Source of the DNA: CAYNLY01 sp964398225 | GTDB taxonomy: Bacteria; Pseudomonadota; Zetaproteobacteria; Mariprofundales; Mariprofundaceae | Assembly (NCBI GenBank): GCA_964398225.1 | Contig: CAYNLY010000003.1 | Span: 1-61,753, forward strand | Length of the DNA stretch: 61,753 nucleotides | Direction of reading: 5' to 3' | Shown: one piece after another, positions 35,853 through 43,992 of the stretch | How the letters are laid out: every line of letters begins with the position of its first letter | Numbering within the stretch: the stretch's first letter is position 1 | Made by a program: the position numbers and the translations under genes | Notes under the pieces: generated by a model | The model's database searches: none | Seen by the model: only the letters and a program-made list of their open reading frames with translations | Told to the model about the DNA's origin: nothing

Positions 35853-36122
35853 CTAGCGCCGCAGACCCAGGCTCTCGATGAGCGCGCGGTAGCGGTTGAA
35901 ATCCTTCTTCTTCAGATAGTTCAGCAGATTCCGGCGCTGGCCGACCATCTTCAGCAGGCCGCGGCGGGAATGATGGTCCTTGTGGTGGACCTTGAAATGC
36001 TCCGACAGGTGGTTGATGCGCGCGGTCAGCAGCGCAATCTGCACCTCGGGCGACCCCGTATCGCCCTCGGAACGGCGATATTTCTCGATGATCGCGTTTT
36101 TTTCTTCCGTCGCCAAAGACAT
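35853..36122 (-). CDS. rpsO: 30S ribosomal protein S15
   Basis: An 89-residue primary 16S rRNA-binding protein. It shows SGDTGSPEVQIALLTARI-like residues (EGDTGSPEVQIALLTARINH), HFKVHHKDHHSRRGLLKMVG and RRNLLNYLKKKD. The length equals that of E. coli S15. The ATG at 36122 has AGAGGT ten bases upstream. It has its own promoter and is followed by the terminator and pnp. Confidence 0.97.
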   Translation of the reverse strand: MSLATEEKNAIIEKYRRSEGDTGSPEVQIALLTARINHLSEHFKVHHKDHHSRRGLLKMVGQRRNLLNYLKKKDFNRYRALIESLGLRR

Positions 36123-36162
36123 GAACGTCGTTACCTCTTGTTTTTCCTTTCGTGGGCGGCGA

Positions 36163-36191
36163 ACGATAGCGGCATGCTCCGGCCTGTGCAA
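36163..36191 (-). promoter_or_regulatory. Sigma70-type promoter of rpsO
   Basis: On the minus strand, TTGCAC (36186-36191), a 17-base spacer and TATCGT (36163-36168). It is about 40 bases upstream of the rpsO ATG and inside the 87-base gap after the radical SAM gene. Confidence 0.65.
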
Positions 36192-36209
36192 TCCCCGCAA
36201 GCCCAGGGC

Positions 36210-37052
36210 TTACGGATGCACCGAAACGGCCAGACCCAGGGCCCGAATCCGGTCGGCGAACGCCTCCAGATCCTCGCGGGGCAGGGCCGACAGCCGCGCC
36301 CCGCCGGGCTGCATGGAGGGCCGCGCAAGCCCGTAGAGCAGCATGCCGGAAAGGCGCACGCCGCGTTCGAGAAGTTCGGCCACTCCCCGTTCGATCGCGG
36401 AAAGTTCGGCTTCCGGCGGCGGACGGCCGTCCATCGCGAACAGGCAGGTCTGAATCCATGTCGGCGCAAGCCTCGCGCAGGCTTCGACCTGACCGAGCAG
36501 ACGCTCCGGCGACAGACGCACGCCATTGACCGCCTCGATCCCCGCGCTGGTCAGGCGATCCACCTTGATCCAGACCTCGCCGCCGCCCTCGCCGATCGCG
36601 GCGATCCCGCGCGCGACCTGGGCCTTGTGCACATACGAACCGTTCGTGATCAGCCGAAGCGGCACGTCCAGCCCCTCGGCCCGCATCCGCGCGAAAATCC
36701 GCGCCACGATCGCATCGAAGCCGCGCGCGCTGGTCGGCTCGCCATCTCCGGAAATCGCCAGATCGGCGATGCGGCGGCATCCCTCGGGCGCAAGTTCGGC
36801 CATCACCTCGTGATCGCGCAGGCGCGCCAGCAGCGCGGCCAGCTCCGAATCAAGCCGATCCAGATCGATCGCGGGGGCCGCGCCCCGCCTGAGCCCCGGC
36901 ACCTGGCAGTAGATGCAGGCCCAGTTGCAGGCCCGGTTCGGATTGAGGTTGATGCCCACCGAGATCCCGCCGGCGCGCCGGGAGAGCACGGGGTAGACGT
37001 AGGTCATGCCCGCGGCTTTCCGGTCGTGATCGTGGACCGTAAGACGCTTCAT
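36210..37052 (-). CDS. Radical SAM protein of unknown substrate
   Basis: A 280-residue enzyme with the CX3CX2C cluster motif in NRACNWACIYCQVPGL, the SAM-binding ISGDGEPT and the third-strand LRLITNGSYV. It resembles the COG0731-like radical SAM proteins widespread in proteobacteria. The N-terminal TYVYPVLSRRAGGISVGIN is shared by that group, whose reaction is not known to me. It lies 46 bases after the lipoprotein gene on the same strand and may be read with that cluster, though a link is not shown. ATG 37007 with GGAAAG upstream is an alternative start. Confidence 0.85.
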   Translation of the reverse strand: MKRLTVHDHDRKAAGMTYVYPVLSRRAGGISVGINLNPNRACNWACIYCQVPGLRRGAAPAIDLDRLDSELAALLARLRDHEVMAELAPEGCRRIADLAISGDGEPTSARGFDAIVARIFARMRAEGLDVPLRLITNGSYVHKAQVARGIAAIGEGGGEVWIKVDRLTSAGIEAVNGVRLSPERLLGQVEACARLAPTWIQTCLFAMDGRPPPEAELSAIERGVAELLERGVRLSGMLLYGLARPSMQPGGARLSALPREDLEAFADRIRALGLAVSVHP

Positions 37053-37098
37053 CGGAGGAAACCCGGCCCCTGCGCGGGGCTGCGCATGCGGAAGCCCT

Positions 37099-38808
37099 TC
37101 ACGGCGTGAACGAGACGACAGGCGAGGAGGCCACGGTCCGGCTCATCCGCTCCCACCACCAGAGGTCCGGGTTGTTTGGGTCGAAGCCCGCCGCAGGCTC
37201 CAGCTGATACTCGCGCACGCGCACCTGGGCGGTCTGGCCCGCTGCCAGCGGAGCGCTCGCCCCCAGCGGCACCGGCGGCAGCAGAGCTTGCGTACGGGCG
37301 CTCATCGCATGCACCCGCCACTGGCGCACGCCCTGGCTCAGCTCGATCACCGCACCGTCCCAGGCCACCGTGCCGTAGGGATCGGTCCACTGGACGCTCG
37401 TCGCATAGGGGTCGGCCCAGGCGCCCGGCACGGGCGAGCGCACGGGCTGCGAGGCCACCGGAATCGAGGCGGGATAAACGGGCGCGGCAAACACGCCGGC
37501 GGAAAGGTTCGGCGCATGCTGGCGCAGCTCGACCTCCGCATAGCCGTCGGACACCCGGATCACGCGCATGTGATCGTCGCCGCCCGAAAGCTGCCAGACC
37601 GTGACGTTGCGCCGGGTGGCGGGGGTGAGCGTGTTGTCCTTGTGCGACACCAGATGCCAGGCGTTGGTTGCCGGATCGTGGCGGAACACGTCGAGGCCGA
37701 CCGAGGTCACGGTGCCGAGGCCCGCCGGGGGCGGGGCCACGGAAACGCTGTCGCCAAACGTCGCAAGCCGGGGCTGGGCGTAGGGGTCCGGAAGCGATGC
37801 CGAAAGCGGCGCCTGCGCATGGTGGCCCGCGGCCACCGCGAGGGCGAATCCCCGGTCGGGCCGGGTGAGGGGATCGGCGGGCGATTCGATGATCGCGCTG
37901 ATGCCCACGGGCCCGCGCATCGGAACAAGAGCCAGCCATTCGAACACCGGGGAGCGGTCGCCGAGCAGGTGGCCGGCGGGTTCCACCCGGACGCCGTCGG
38001 TGAGGTAGACGTCGGCAAGTGTGGAGGCATCCACGCCGGGACCTGCCGGAGGATTGACCCGGACCGTGGCCGGAAGCGGCGTTGTCTCCGGCATCGGCAC
38101 GGCGAGCGCGGTGCCGTAGAAGTCCAGCACGCTGACCGCGTTGCCGCCCGCAAACACGTGCACCGCCGTGCCGGGTTGCACGGCCGGGAACGTGGCCAGC
38201 CCCTGCGCATCGGTGGTCCGGGTCGCATACAGATCGGCGCCGAAGCCGACGGCCACAATGGCGCCCGCGACCGGCACGAGGGATGCGCCGGTGAACACCG
38301 ACACGCTCAGGCTCCCGACAGGACCGGCAATCGCCTGACCGGTGAGCGGATCGACAAACGGCGTGCCCGGCGCAACCGCCTGGATCGACACCGGAATCAC
38401 GGTCTGTCCGGAACCCGTCAGCGACACCGTGGTCGAGCCCGTGCCGAGATAGCCTCCCTGGGCATCGAACAGGTCATAGGTGAAGGTCAGCGGCGTGTTC
38501 GCGGGCAGATTCAGCGGAATCGCGCCTCCGTTGGTCGGAAGGTTCGTCTGGATCGCCACCTGATGCGGCGTGCTCGCATCGGTGACCGAAAGAAGCAGCC
38601 GGGCAAGGCCCGGAAAGCGCGCGCCAAGGCCCTGGCCGCCCGACACCCGAACGGTCACCGTGCCGCCGCCCGCGCCCGTGCCCGCGCCTCCCCCGCCGCT
38701 TCCCGCAAGCGCGGCTCCGGTCGGGGTCGGATTCTGGGCCTGCGGGCAGGCGGCAAGGCACAGCCCGGCCAGCGCGATCAGCAAGCGCGGCAAGCGGAGG
38801 CGGGCCAT
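37099..38808 (-). CDS. Large secreted lipoprotein of unknown function
   Basis: A 569-residue protein. A lipoprotein signal (LLIALAGLCLAAC, lipobox LAAC at about residues 18-21) is followed by a Gly-rich spacer (GSGGGGAGTGAGGG) and several beta-rich domains. One, around residues 185-265, looks like a carboxypeptidase-regulatory-type sandwich (PVAGAIVAVGFGADLYATRT then DAQGLATFPAVQPG). The motif DPYA/DPYG occurs three times (PDPYAQ, ADPYAT, TDPYGT). There are no recognisable catalytic residues. The ATG is 2 bases after the FecR-protein stop, and the gene ends the FecR/barrel/cyclase run. An outer-membrane-anchored structural or ligand-binding role is possible (inference). Confidence 0.7.
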   Translation of the reverse strand: MARLRLPRLLIALAGLCLAACPQAQNPTPTGAALAGSGGGGAGTGAGGGTVTVRVSGGQGLGARFPGLARLLLSVTDASTPHQVAIQTNLPTNGGAIPLNLPANTPLTFTYDLFDAQGGYLGTGSTTVSLTGSGQTVIPVSIQAVAPGTPFVDPLTGQAIAGPVGSLSVSVFTGASLVPVAGAIVAVGFGADLYATRTTDAQGLATFPAVQPGTAVHVFAGGNAVSVLDFYGTALAVPMPETTPLPATVRVNPPAGPGVDASTLADVYLTDGVRVEPAGHLLGDRSPVFEWLALVPMRGPVGISAIIESPADPLTRPDRGFALAVAAGHHAQAPLSASLPDPYAQPRLATFGDSVSVAPPPAGLGTVTSVGLDVFRHDPATNAWHLVSHKDNTLTPATRRNVTVWQLSGGDDHMRVIRVSDGYAEVELRQHAPNLSAGVFAAPVYPASIPVASQPVRSPVPGAWADPYATSVQWTDPYGTVAWDGAVIELSQGVRQWRVHAMSARTQALLPPVPLGASAPLAAGQTAQVRVREYQLEPAAGFDPNNPDLWWWERMSRTVASSPVVSFTP

Positions 38809-38810
38809 GC

Positions 38811-39536
38811 TCAGCGCGGCACCACCGTCGGCGAGCCCAGCCGATCCAGCGAGCGGCGCTGAATCGCATCGAGCGGCGGCGCGGGCGCCTCCTCGTCCTT
38901 CTTGCGGCGCGCGCCTTCGCGCATCGAGCCAACGTCGCGGATGAAGGCATCGAGCCACGCGGCCGGAATCGGCTCGGGCCGGACGGGCCACGCTCCCGCC
39001 GCACGGACGTATTCACCCGCGGCAAGCGAAGCCGCGCGCCCGCCCTCGCGCGTGAGCTCGACCCTGCCTTCGATCAGGGCAACATGCGCGGCATCCGCCT
39101 CGCTCTGGGCCAGAATGTCGGTGCCGCGCACCCCGATCAGGACCGCGCGCGTGCGCACCCGATAGCGCGCATCGGCGCTTTTGAGTTTCTCGACCACGAA
39201 CCGGCCCCGGCCCTGAATCAGATCGATCAGCGCATCGAGAATCGAACCGTCCGAACGGGTCCGGTAGCGCTCGATGCGCGCGGCCGCGTTCGAACCAAGC
39301 TGCACACGCGAGCCGTCCACGAAGCGAATGCGCGCACGTGAATGCGCGCCGGTGCGCACGACGTCGCCCACGTGCACCGGCTGCCCCTCTTTGGCCCCGA
39401 ACGTCTGAGCTCCACGCTCGATGAAGGCCGATCCCCGGACGTATTCGATCACGCCGGCCTCATCCTCAGCCCAGGCCGCGGAGCCGAACATGCATGCGGC
39501 CAGAACAAGCAGGCTCGCCGCTCTCAGTAGTACCAT
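38811..39536 (-). CDS. Exported FecR-domain protein
   Basis: A 241-residue protein with a signal peptide (about residues 1-23, ending GSAAWA). The FecR fold (about 30-180) shows EYVRGSAFIERGAQTFGAKE, VGDVVRTGAHSRARIRFVDG, SRVQLGSNAAARIE and TRAVLIGVRGTDILAQ. Unlike classical FecR it has no N-terminal anti-sigma region and no membrane anchor, so it is a stand-alone periplasmic or surface domain. A basic, acidic C-terminal tail follows. It overlaps the barrel gene by 13 bases and precedes the lipoprotein by 2, so the three are one unit. FecR-only proteins often sit beside CHASE2 cyclases, as here. Confidence 0.85.
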   Translation of the reverse strand: MVLLRAASLLVLAACMFGSAAWAEDEAGVIEYVRGSAFIERGAQTFGAKEGQPVHVGDVVRTGAHSRARIRFVDGSRVQLGSNAAARIERYRTRSDGSILDALIDLIQGRGRFVVEKLKSADARYRVRTRAVLIGVRGTDILAQSEADAAHVALIEGRVELTREGGRAASLAAGEYVRAAGAWPVRPEPIPAAWLDAFIRDVGSMREGARRKKDEEAPAPPLDAIQRRSLDRLGSPTVVPR

Positions 39537-40900
39537 CGCACGCCACCCTCAATGCGCCAGCGACGCCAGGCCCGGGACTGGGCCGGATCGAACACCGCCG
39601 CGGCATCGATCGTCGAATCATGCCGGATCCAGGCGCCATGGACATACCAGGTTTCGCCCGCCTTCCCGCCCCAGAGCGAGGCCTTGCGCTGCCAGGCAAG
39701 CTCCGCTCCAAGCCCCAGCTCACGGTCGCGCCTTGTCTGGGAACGAATCAGAAACGGCCGTGCATCACGGTGCAGATAGCGGCGCCGGGCGAAATGCGCC
39801 TGCACTCCGAGCCGAAGCGCCCCGTGCCAGCGGACAATCGGCAGCGAGCCATCGAGCCCCAGCTGAAACTCACGGAATGCTTCCTCCGGCAGCCGGGTGC
39901 GGTCCTCGCCGGCACCTAGCAGCATGGAAAAGCGCCGTTCGGCAGCCTCGTGCCCGGCGCTCAGATCCAGCCGCCAGCGGAACGCCGAAAAATCCGAGAA
40001 CGCGGCGCTGAAGTTGCGCCTGCCGGCCACAGCCGAAAGGCCGTAGGCAAAATCGCCCGGCCGCCATTCGATGCCGGCCAGCCCCTCGGCACCGGCGAAC
40101 AGCGATCCGCCGCCGAGCTGCGCGCCCTCGACCCGGACTCCGGCCCAGGCATCGCGCGATCCGCTCCGCCAGTGCATCGCGGCCGCCCCTTCCAGCGTGC
40201 GCAGCGCATAGGCATTGAAATCCTGATAGACCATGTCCCGGTAGCCGAGCCGCCAGGCCAGACCCGAGACCCCTTCGCCGGGCGAGCCGGAAACGGCCAG
40301 CCCGATCCGGGCGCCGATGTCCCCCCGATCGCGCGCGGGCAGCGAAACGGCATCGGGTGCCACAACCACATTGCTGTCCGCAAGCGCCCCCAGGCTCAGC
40401 GAAACGTGCCAGTTCCGGCTGCCGCCGCCGAGCCGGCGCGCCCGTATGCGCGCCTCGGCAGCCTCCCGATCGCGGCCCTGCGCTTGAAGTGCGGCGGCAA
40501 GCCAGTGCCAGGCCATCGCATCGTGCGGATTCCTGCTCAGGCGCGCGCGCATCCCCGCTTCCACCCGTGCGTACTGGCGATAGTCGAGCAGCGTTTCCGC
40601 CTGCTCGTCGGTCAACGGCGCCACCGATGCTTCGGGCAGCCGGCGCGCGCGCTCAGGCGATGCGGTCGTTCGCGTGCGAATGCGGTGGACGCGTTCTTCC
40701 GGACGGACTTGCCGGGCATAAGGATCGGCGACTTCTGCGGGCGCTTGGGAATAGGGATCCGGCACCTCTGTGGGCGTCCCGGCAAATGCAGCCGCGCTCG
40801 CCTCGGGCATCCAGTGAATCTTCCAGGCATCCGCAGCCCCGGCATCGCACGCACCCGTGCCGAGCGCAAGCGCAAGGAAAGCAGCCAGACTCCACCTCAT
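39524..40900 (-). CDS. TPR-plus-beta-barrel outer-membrane protein, uncharacterised
   Basis: A 458-residue protein with a signal peptide (SLAAFLALALGTGACDAGAA). A low-complexity stretch with VPDPYS and VADPYA is followed by a TPR-like region (about residues 95-165; AMAWHWLAAALQAQGRDREA). The C-terminal ~290 residues are amphipathic beta strands beginning WHVSLSLGALADSNVVVAP and ending WRIEGGVRWYY, a terminal aromatic typical of outer-membrane barrels. The layout resembles surface-lipoprotein-assembly-modifier-like or DUF560-type proteins, but I cannot assign a family firmly. I used the ATG at 40900, with AGGA eight bases upstream. It lies between the cyclase and FecR genes. Confidence 0.72.
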   Translation of the reverse strand: MRWSLAAFLALALGTGACDAGAADAWKIHWMPEASAAAFAGTPTEVPDPYSQAPAEVADPYARQVRPEERVHRIRTRTTASPERARRLPEASVAPLTDEQAETLLDYRQYARVEAGMRARLSRNPHDAMAWHWLAAALQAQGRDREAAEARIRARRLGGGSRNWHVSLSLGALADSNVVVAPDAVSLPARDRGDIGARIGLAVSGSPGEGVSGLAWRLGYRDMVYQDFNAYALRTLEGAAAMHWRSGSRDAWAGVRVEGAQLGGGSLFAGAEGLAGIEWRPGDFAYGLSAVAGRRNFSAAFSDFSAFRWRLDLSAGHEAAERRFSMLLGAGEDRTRLPEEAFREFQLGLDGSLPIVRWHGALRLGVQAHFARRRYLHRDARPFLIRSQTRRDRELGLGAELAWQRKASLWGGKAGETWYVHGAWIRHDSTIDAAAVFDPAQSRAWRRWRIEGGVRWYY

Positions 40901-40958
40901 GCGCGGCATCCTACACGCATTCCCCGCTTGCTTCCGGTGCCATTCCTCACCTCCGCGT

Positions 40959-43166
40959 CTACTTCGAACGCGCAACCCAGACCCCGTTCCAGTCCGCGGG
41001 TGGCGCCTCGGCAAGGCTCCGGCAGCGCTCGGCCATCGTGCGCGCGACCGCATCCTCGAAGTCGGCGGCAACGCGCGCAAACATCCGCGCGGCCTCAGCG
41101 AACCGCCCCTCGCGATATTGCGCAAGCGCGACCCCGTAGGCCTCGAGCAGCGGCGCCCATTCCTCCCGGTCCCGGGCCGGAGCCAGAAGCTCGAACACCG
41201 TGATCGGTTCGTGCTTGCCGACCAGCACCACCGTGTCCAGTTCGCGCAGCACGAAGCGGTCCGCAACGAGCTCGGCGGTGCGCGGGCCGATCATGCGCAG
41301 CGATCCGTACTGCTTGTTGAGCGACTCCAGCCGGGCGGCCGTGTTGCCCGCATCCCCCATGAACGTGTACTGCATCCGTTCGCTCGAACCCATATTCCCG
41401 ACGACCATCCGGCCCGTGTTGATCCCCACGCGCACGCGCAGCCGATGCCCGATCGACTCGAACACCGGCCGCAGCGGATCCAGCGCCGAGGACAGATCCA
41501 GCGCCGCCCGGCAGGCGTCGGCCGCGTGATCCGGGTCCTGGATCGGCGCGCCGAACAGCGCGATCAGCCCGTCACCGGTGAGTCGGTCGATGCATCCGTG
41601 GTGCCGGAACACGATCGGCGTGGCCGCATCGAAGAACGCATTGATGTGGCGTACGACCTCCTGGGGCGACAGCCGCTCGGACATCGCGGTGAAGCCGGCC
41701 ACATCGACGAACATCACGCTGATTTCCCGTTCCTCGCCGCCAAGCGCCAGCTCCTCCTCGTGCGCGATCGCCTCCTCGACCACCTCCGGATCGACGAAGC
41801 GGGAAAAGGTCTCCTTCAGCAGATGGCGGTGGTAGAGCACATCGGCGAAACTGAGCGCAAACAGCGCCGCGAAGGTCGCGACGGTCTGCAGGGCCGTGAG
41901 CACCACGTGCAGCCAGATGCCGCGCAGGAACAGCCAGTATCCGAAGGCAAACCAGGCGACCAGAAGCGCCAGGGTCAGAAACCCGCGGGTACGCTCGACC
42001 GCCCGGCGGAAGCTCAGCCCGTAGCCGACGGCCACGACGAAGATCATCAGAAACTCGAACAGATAGACCGAATCCGGCCGGGCCAGCAGCGCATCGCCGA
42101 TCAGATTGGCCGCAAGCTGAGCCTGCACTTCGGTACCCGGCATCACGGGGTCCACCGGGGTGGCGCGGACGTCGTGAACGCCCGCCGCGGTGACCCCGAC
42201 GAACACGAGGCGCCCGGCAAGACGCCCCGCTTCCACCCGGCTTTCAAGCACATCGGCCGCGGAATAGGTGGGGATCGTGCCGCCCGGGCCGAGAAAGTTG
42301 ATCCAGGCAAGCCCCTGCGCCGTGGCCTGAACCCGATGCGGGCCCATCCGGATCTCGACCCCGGTGGGACGCACCTCGGCGAAAAGCTCATCCGCGGCCT
42401 CCCAGGCGCGGGCCGCGGCCAATGCGAGCGAGGGAAGGTAGAAATCGTGAAAGCGCACAAGCAGCGACGCGAAGCGCAGGGCGCCGTCGGTATCGGGCAC
42501 GAAGTTCAGAAAGCCCCCATACGGGGTTGCGCGCGCGATCGGGGCGATGTTCGTGCGAAGGCCGGCCACGTCCAGAACCCGGTTGCGCCCGCCGGCGCGA
42601 TCGTCCACGCGCGTGAACACCGAATCGGCGATGCGCTCGAACTCCGCCTCAGGATCTTCGCCCTCAAGCTGCAGCAGGCCGGCATCGGTGTAGTAGAAAT
42701 ACCCCTGAACCACGGGCGGGCCGGGCCGGGACAACACCGAGGCGAGTCGCGCATCCCCGCGCGCAAGCCGCGCCATTTCCCGCTCGGTTCCCTGCCCGTC
42801 CATCCCGAGGCGCCGCATCATCCGGCCAAGATCGTGGACGTTCGCCATTTCGGGCTCGGGAAAGACGAGATCGAGCGCCACCGCGCGCGGCCCCGCCGCC
42901 CGGACGCGTTCGACGAGTTCGGCCAGAACATCGCGCGGCCAGGGCCAGCGGCCGATCCGGTGAATCGCATGATCGTCGATGGCGACGAGGGCCACGGGCG
43001 TGCTCCCGGCATCCAGCGGACCGCGGAGCTGGAAATATCCGTCGAGCACCGTGCTTTCCAGATGTCTCAGGGCGGGCGGATTCCAGAAGAACAGCAGCAG
43101 CGCAAGCGCCCCAATGAGCCCTGCCACCAGCATTTCCCGGGTGCGGAACTTCCGCGCAAAGCGCAT
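40959..43166 (-). CDS. CHASE2-domain class III adenylate/guanylate cyclase
   Basis: A 735-residue membrane cyclase. One N-terminal helix (about residues 12-28) is followed by a periplasmic CHASE2 domain (about 30-360, with AIDDHAIHRIGRWPWPR), three membrane helices (about 368-460) and a catalytic domain (about 480-655). Both metal aspartates are present: Asp488 in FVDVAGFT and Asp532 in LTGDGLIALFG. The transition-state Asn and Arg are in GDAGNTAARLES. The residue that selects adenine, usually Lys in DK(F/Y)IGD, is Arg528 here (IDRLTGDG), so nucleotide preference is uncertain. A ~70-residue TPR-like tail follows. GGGAGG lies just before the ATG. It is 50 bases downstream of the Crp-like gene. 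Confidence 0.93.
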   Translation of the reverse strand: MRFARKFRTREMLVAGLIGALALLLFFWNPPALRHLESTVLDGYFQLRGPLDAGSTPVALVAIDDHAIHRIGRWPWPRDVLAELVERVRAAGPRAVALDLVFPEPEMANVHDLGRMMRRLGMDGQGTEREMARLARGDARLASVLSRPGPPVVQGYFYYTDAGLLQLEGEDPEAEFERIADSVFTRVDDRAGGRNRVLDVAGLRTNIAPIARATPYGGFLNFVPDTDGALRFASLLVRFHDFYLPSLALAAARAWEAADELFAEVRPTGVEIRMGPHRVQATAQGLAWINFLGPGGTIPTYSAADVLESRVEAGRLAGRLVFVGVTAAGVHDVRATPVDPVMPGTEVQAQLAANLIGDALLARPDSVYLFEFLMIFVVAVGYGLSFRRAVERTRGFLTLALLVAWFAFGYWLFLRGIWLHVVLTALQTVATFAALFALSFADVLYHRHLLKETFSRFVDPEVVEEAIAHEEELALGGEEREISVMFVDVAGFTAMSERLSPQEVVRHINAFFDAATPIVFRHHGCIDRLTGDGLIALFGAPIQDPDHAADACRAALDLSSALDPLRPVFESIGHRLRVRVGINTGRMVVGNMGSSERMQYTFMGDAGNTAARLESLNKQYGSLRMIGPRTAELVADRFVLRELDTVVLVGKHEPITVFELLAPARDREEWAPLLEAYGVALAQYREGRFAEAARMFARVAADFEDAVARTMAERCRSLAEAPPADWNGVWVARSK

Positions 43167-43184
43167 GCGCCCTCCCTCGCCGTG

Positions 43185-43203
43185 GGCCGGAGCATCTCCG
43201 GCC
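43185..43203 (-). other. Intercistronic perfect hairpin
   Basis: An 8-bp perfect inverted repeat (GGCCGGAG / CTCCGGCC) with a 3-base loop, between the Crp-like gene and the cyclase gene. There is no T-run, so it is more likely an mRNA stability or attenuation element than a terminator. Confidence 0.5.
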
Positions 43204-43216
43204 TTGAGCGACGAGC

Positions 43217-43888
43217 CTAGCGCACCCGCCCGGTTTCGCACACCTGCCAAAGCCTCTGGCGGTGAAGGCGGTACACGCCCCGGGTGCCCGTGGAGGCGAT
43301 TGCACCCACTGCGTTCAGATCTCCGAGCATTCGCGTTACGCGTTCGCGGGTGCAGTTGACCAGACGCGCAAGATCGGCGTGCACGGGAATCCGGACCACA
43401 ATCTCGGACGCGCCCTGATGCCCGCGCCATTCGGGAAGCTCGAGCAGGCTCATGGCGACGCGCTGAACGGCGCGCGGCATGCCCAGCCGTCGCACGGCAC
43501 GCTCCAGAAGACGGATCCGCCGCTCCCGGGCTCCAAGGAGCCCGTTCTCGAATCCGGGCATCCGGCGCGCCCGTTCCCAGTCTTCGCGGCGGATGCACAG
43601 CACGCGGCTTTTGCCGAGCGACCGGGCGCTTGCCCGCCTTGGCGCTTGCCCGGGCCGCAGGAATCCGGATGCCCCCACCAGCTCGCCCGGGCCAAGCAGA
43701 AGGGCGATCGTCCGGACATCCCCCGGGCCTTCGAGCTCAAGCGTGATGATTCCGTCCAGCACCAGCCAGGCCGTATCGTCGAACGGATCGCCCGCGCGGA
43801 ACAGGAACCGCCCGCGGGAAAGGCTCAGCTCGACTGCTCCGGGAAACATGTTGCGATTCATCCCCTGATCGTGCATCCGGTTCAGCAT
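43217..43888 (-). CDS. Crp/Fnr-family transcription regulator
   Basis: A 223-residue protein. A cNMP-type beta barrel (about residues 15-110; DDTAWLVLDGIITLELEGPG) is followed by a dimerisation helix and a winged helix (about 150-215) with VHADLARLVNCTRERVTRML as the helix-turn-helix. In the ligand pocket the CRP Glu is replaced by Ala (GELVGASGFL), and the Arg-Ser pair reads Arg-Ala (RRASA), so canonical cAMP binding is doubtful. There are no Fnr-type cysteines. The ATG at 43888 has AAGGAGG seven bases upstream. It heads the cyclase operon and is divergent from the second cNMP/TPR gene. Confidence 0.88.
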   Translation of the reverse strand: MLNRMHDQGMNRNMFPGAVELSLSRGRFLFRAGDPFDDTAWLVLDGIITLELEGPGDVRTIALLLGPGELVGASGFLRPGQAPRRASARSLGKSRVLCIRREDWERARRMPGFENGLLGARERRIRLLERAVRRLGMPRAVQRVAMSLLELPEWRGHQGASEIVVRIPVHADLARLVNCTRERVTRMLGDLNAVGAIASTGTRGVYRLHRQRLWQVCETGRVR

Positions 43889-43992
43889 TGATGCGCCTCC
43901 TTGCACGCGCAGGCTGCCGAAGAGCCGCGCTCCGGGGCGGTGATGGATTTCACCGGATGGGAATCCTAGGATGCGAGAGCGGAGGTGCCTTC

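Noticed and set aside
40959..43598. Cyclase start at 43598
   Set aside because: The extra 144 residues are a shadow of the Crp-like gene; the ATG at 43166 has a good ribosome-binding site and precedes the membrane helix.
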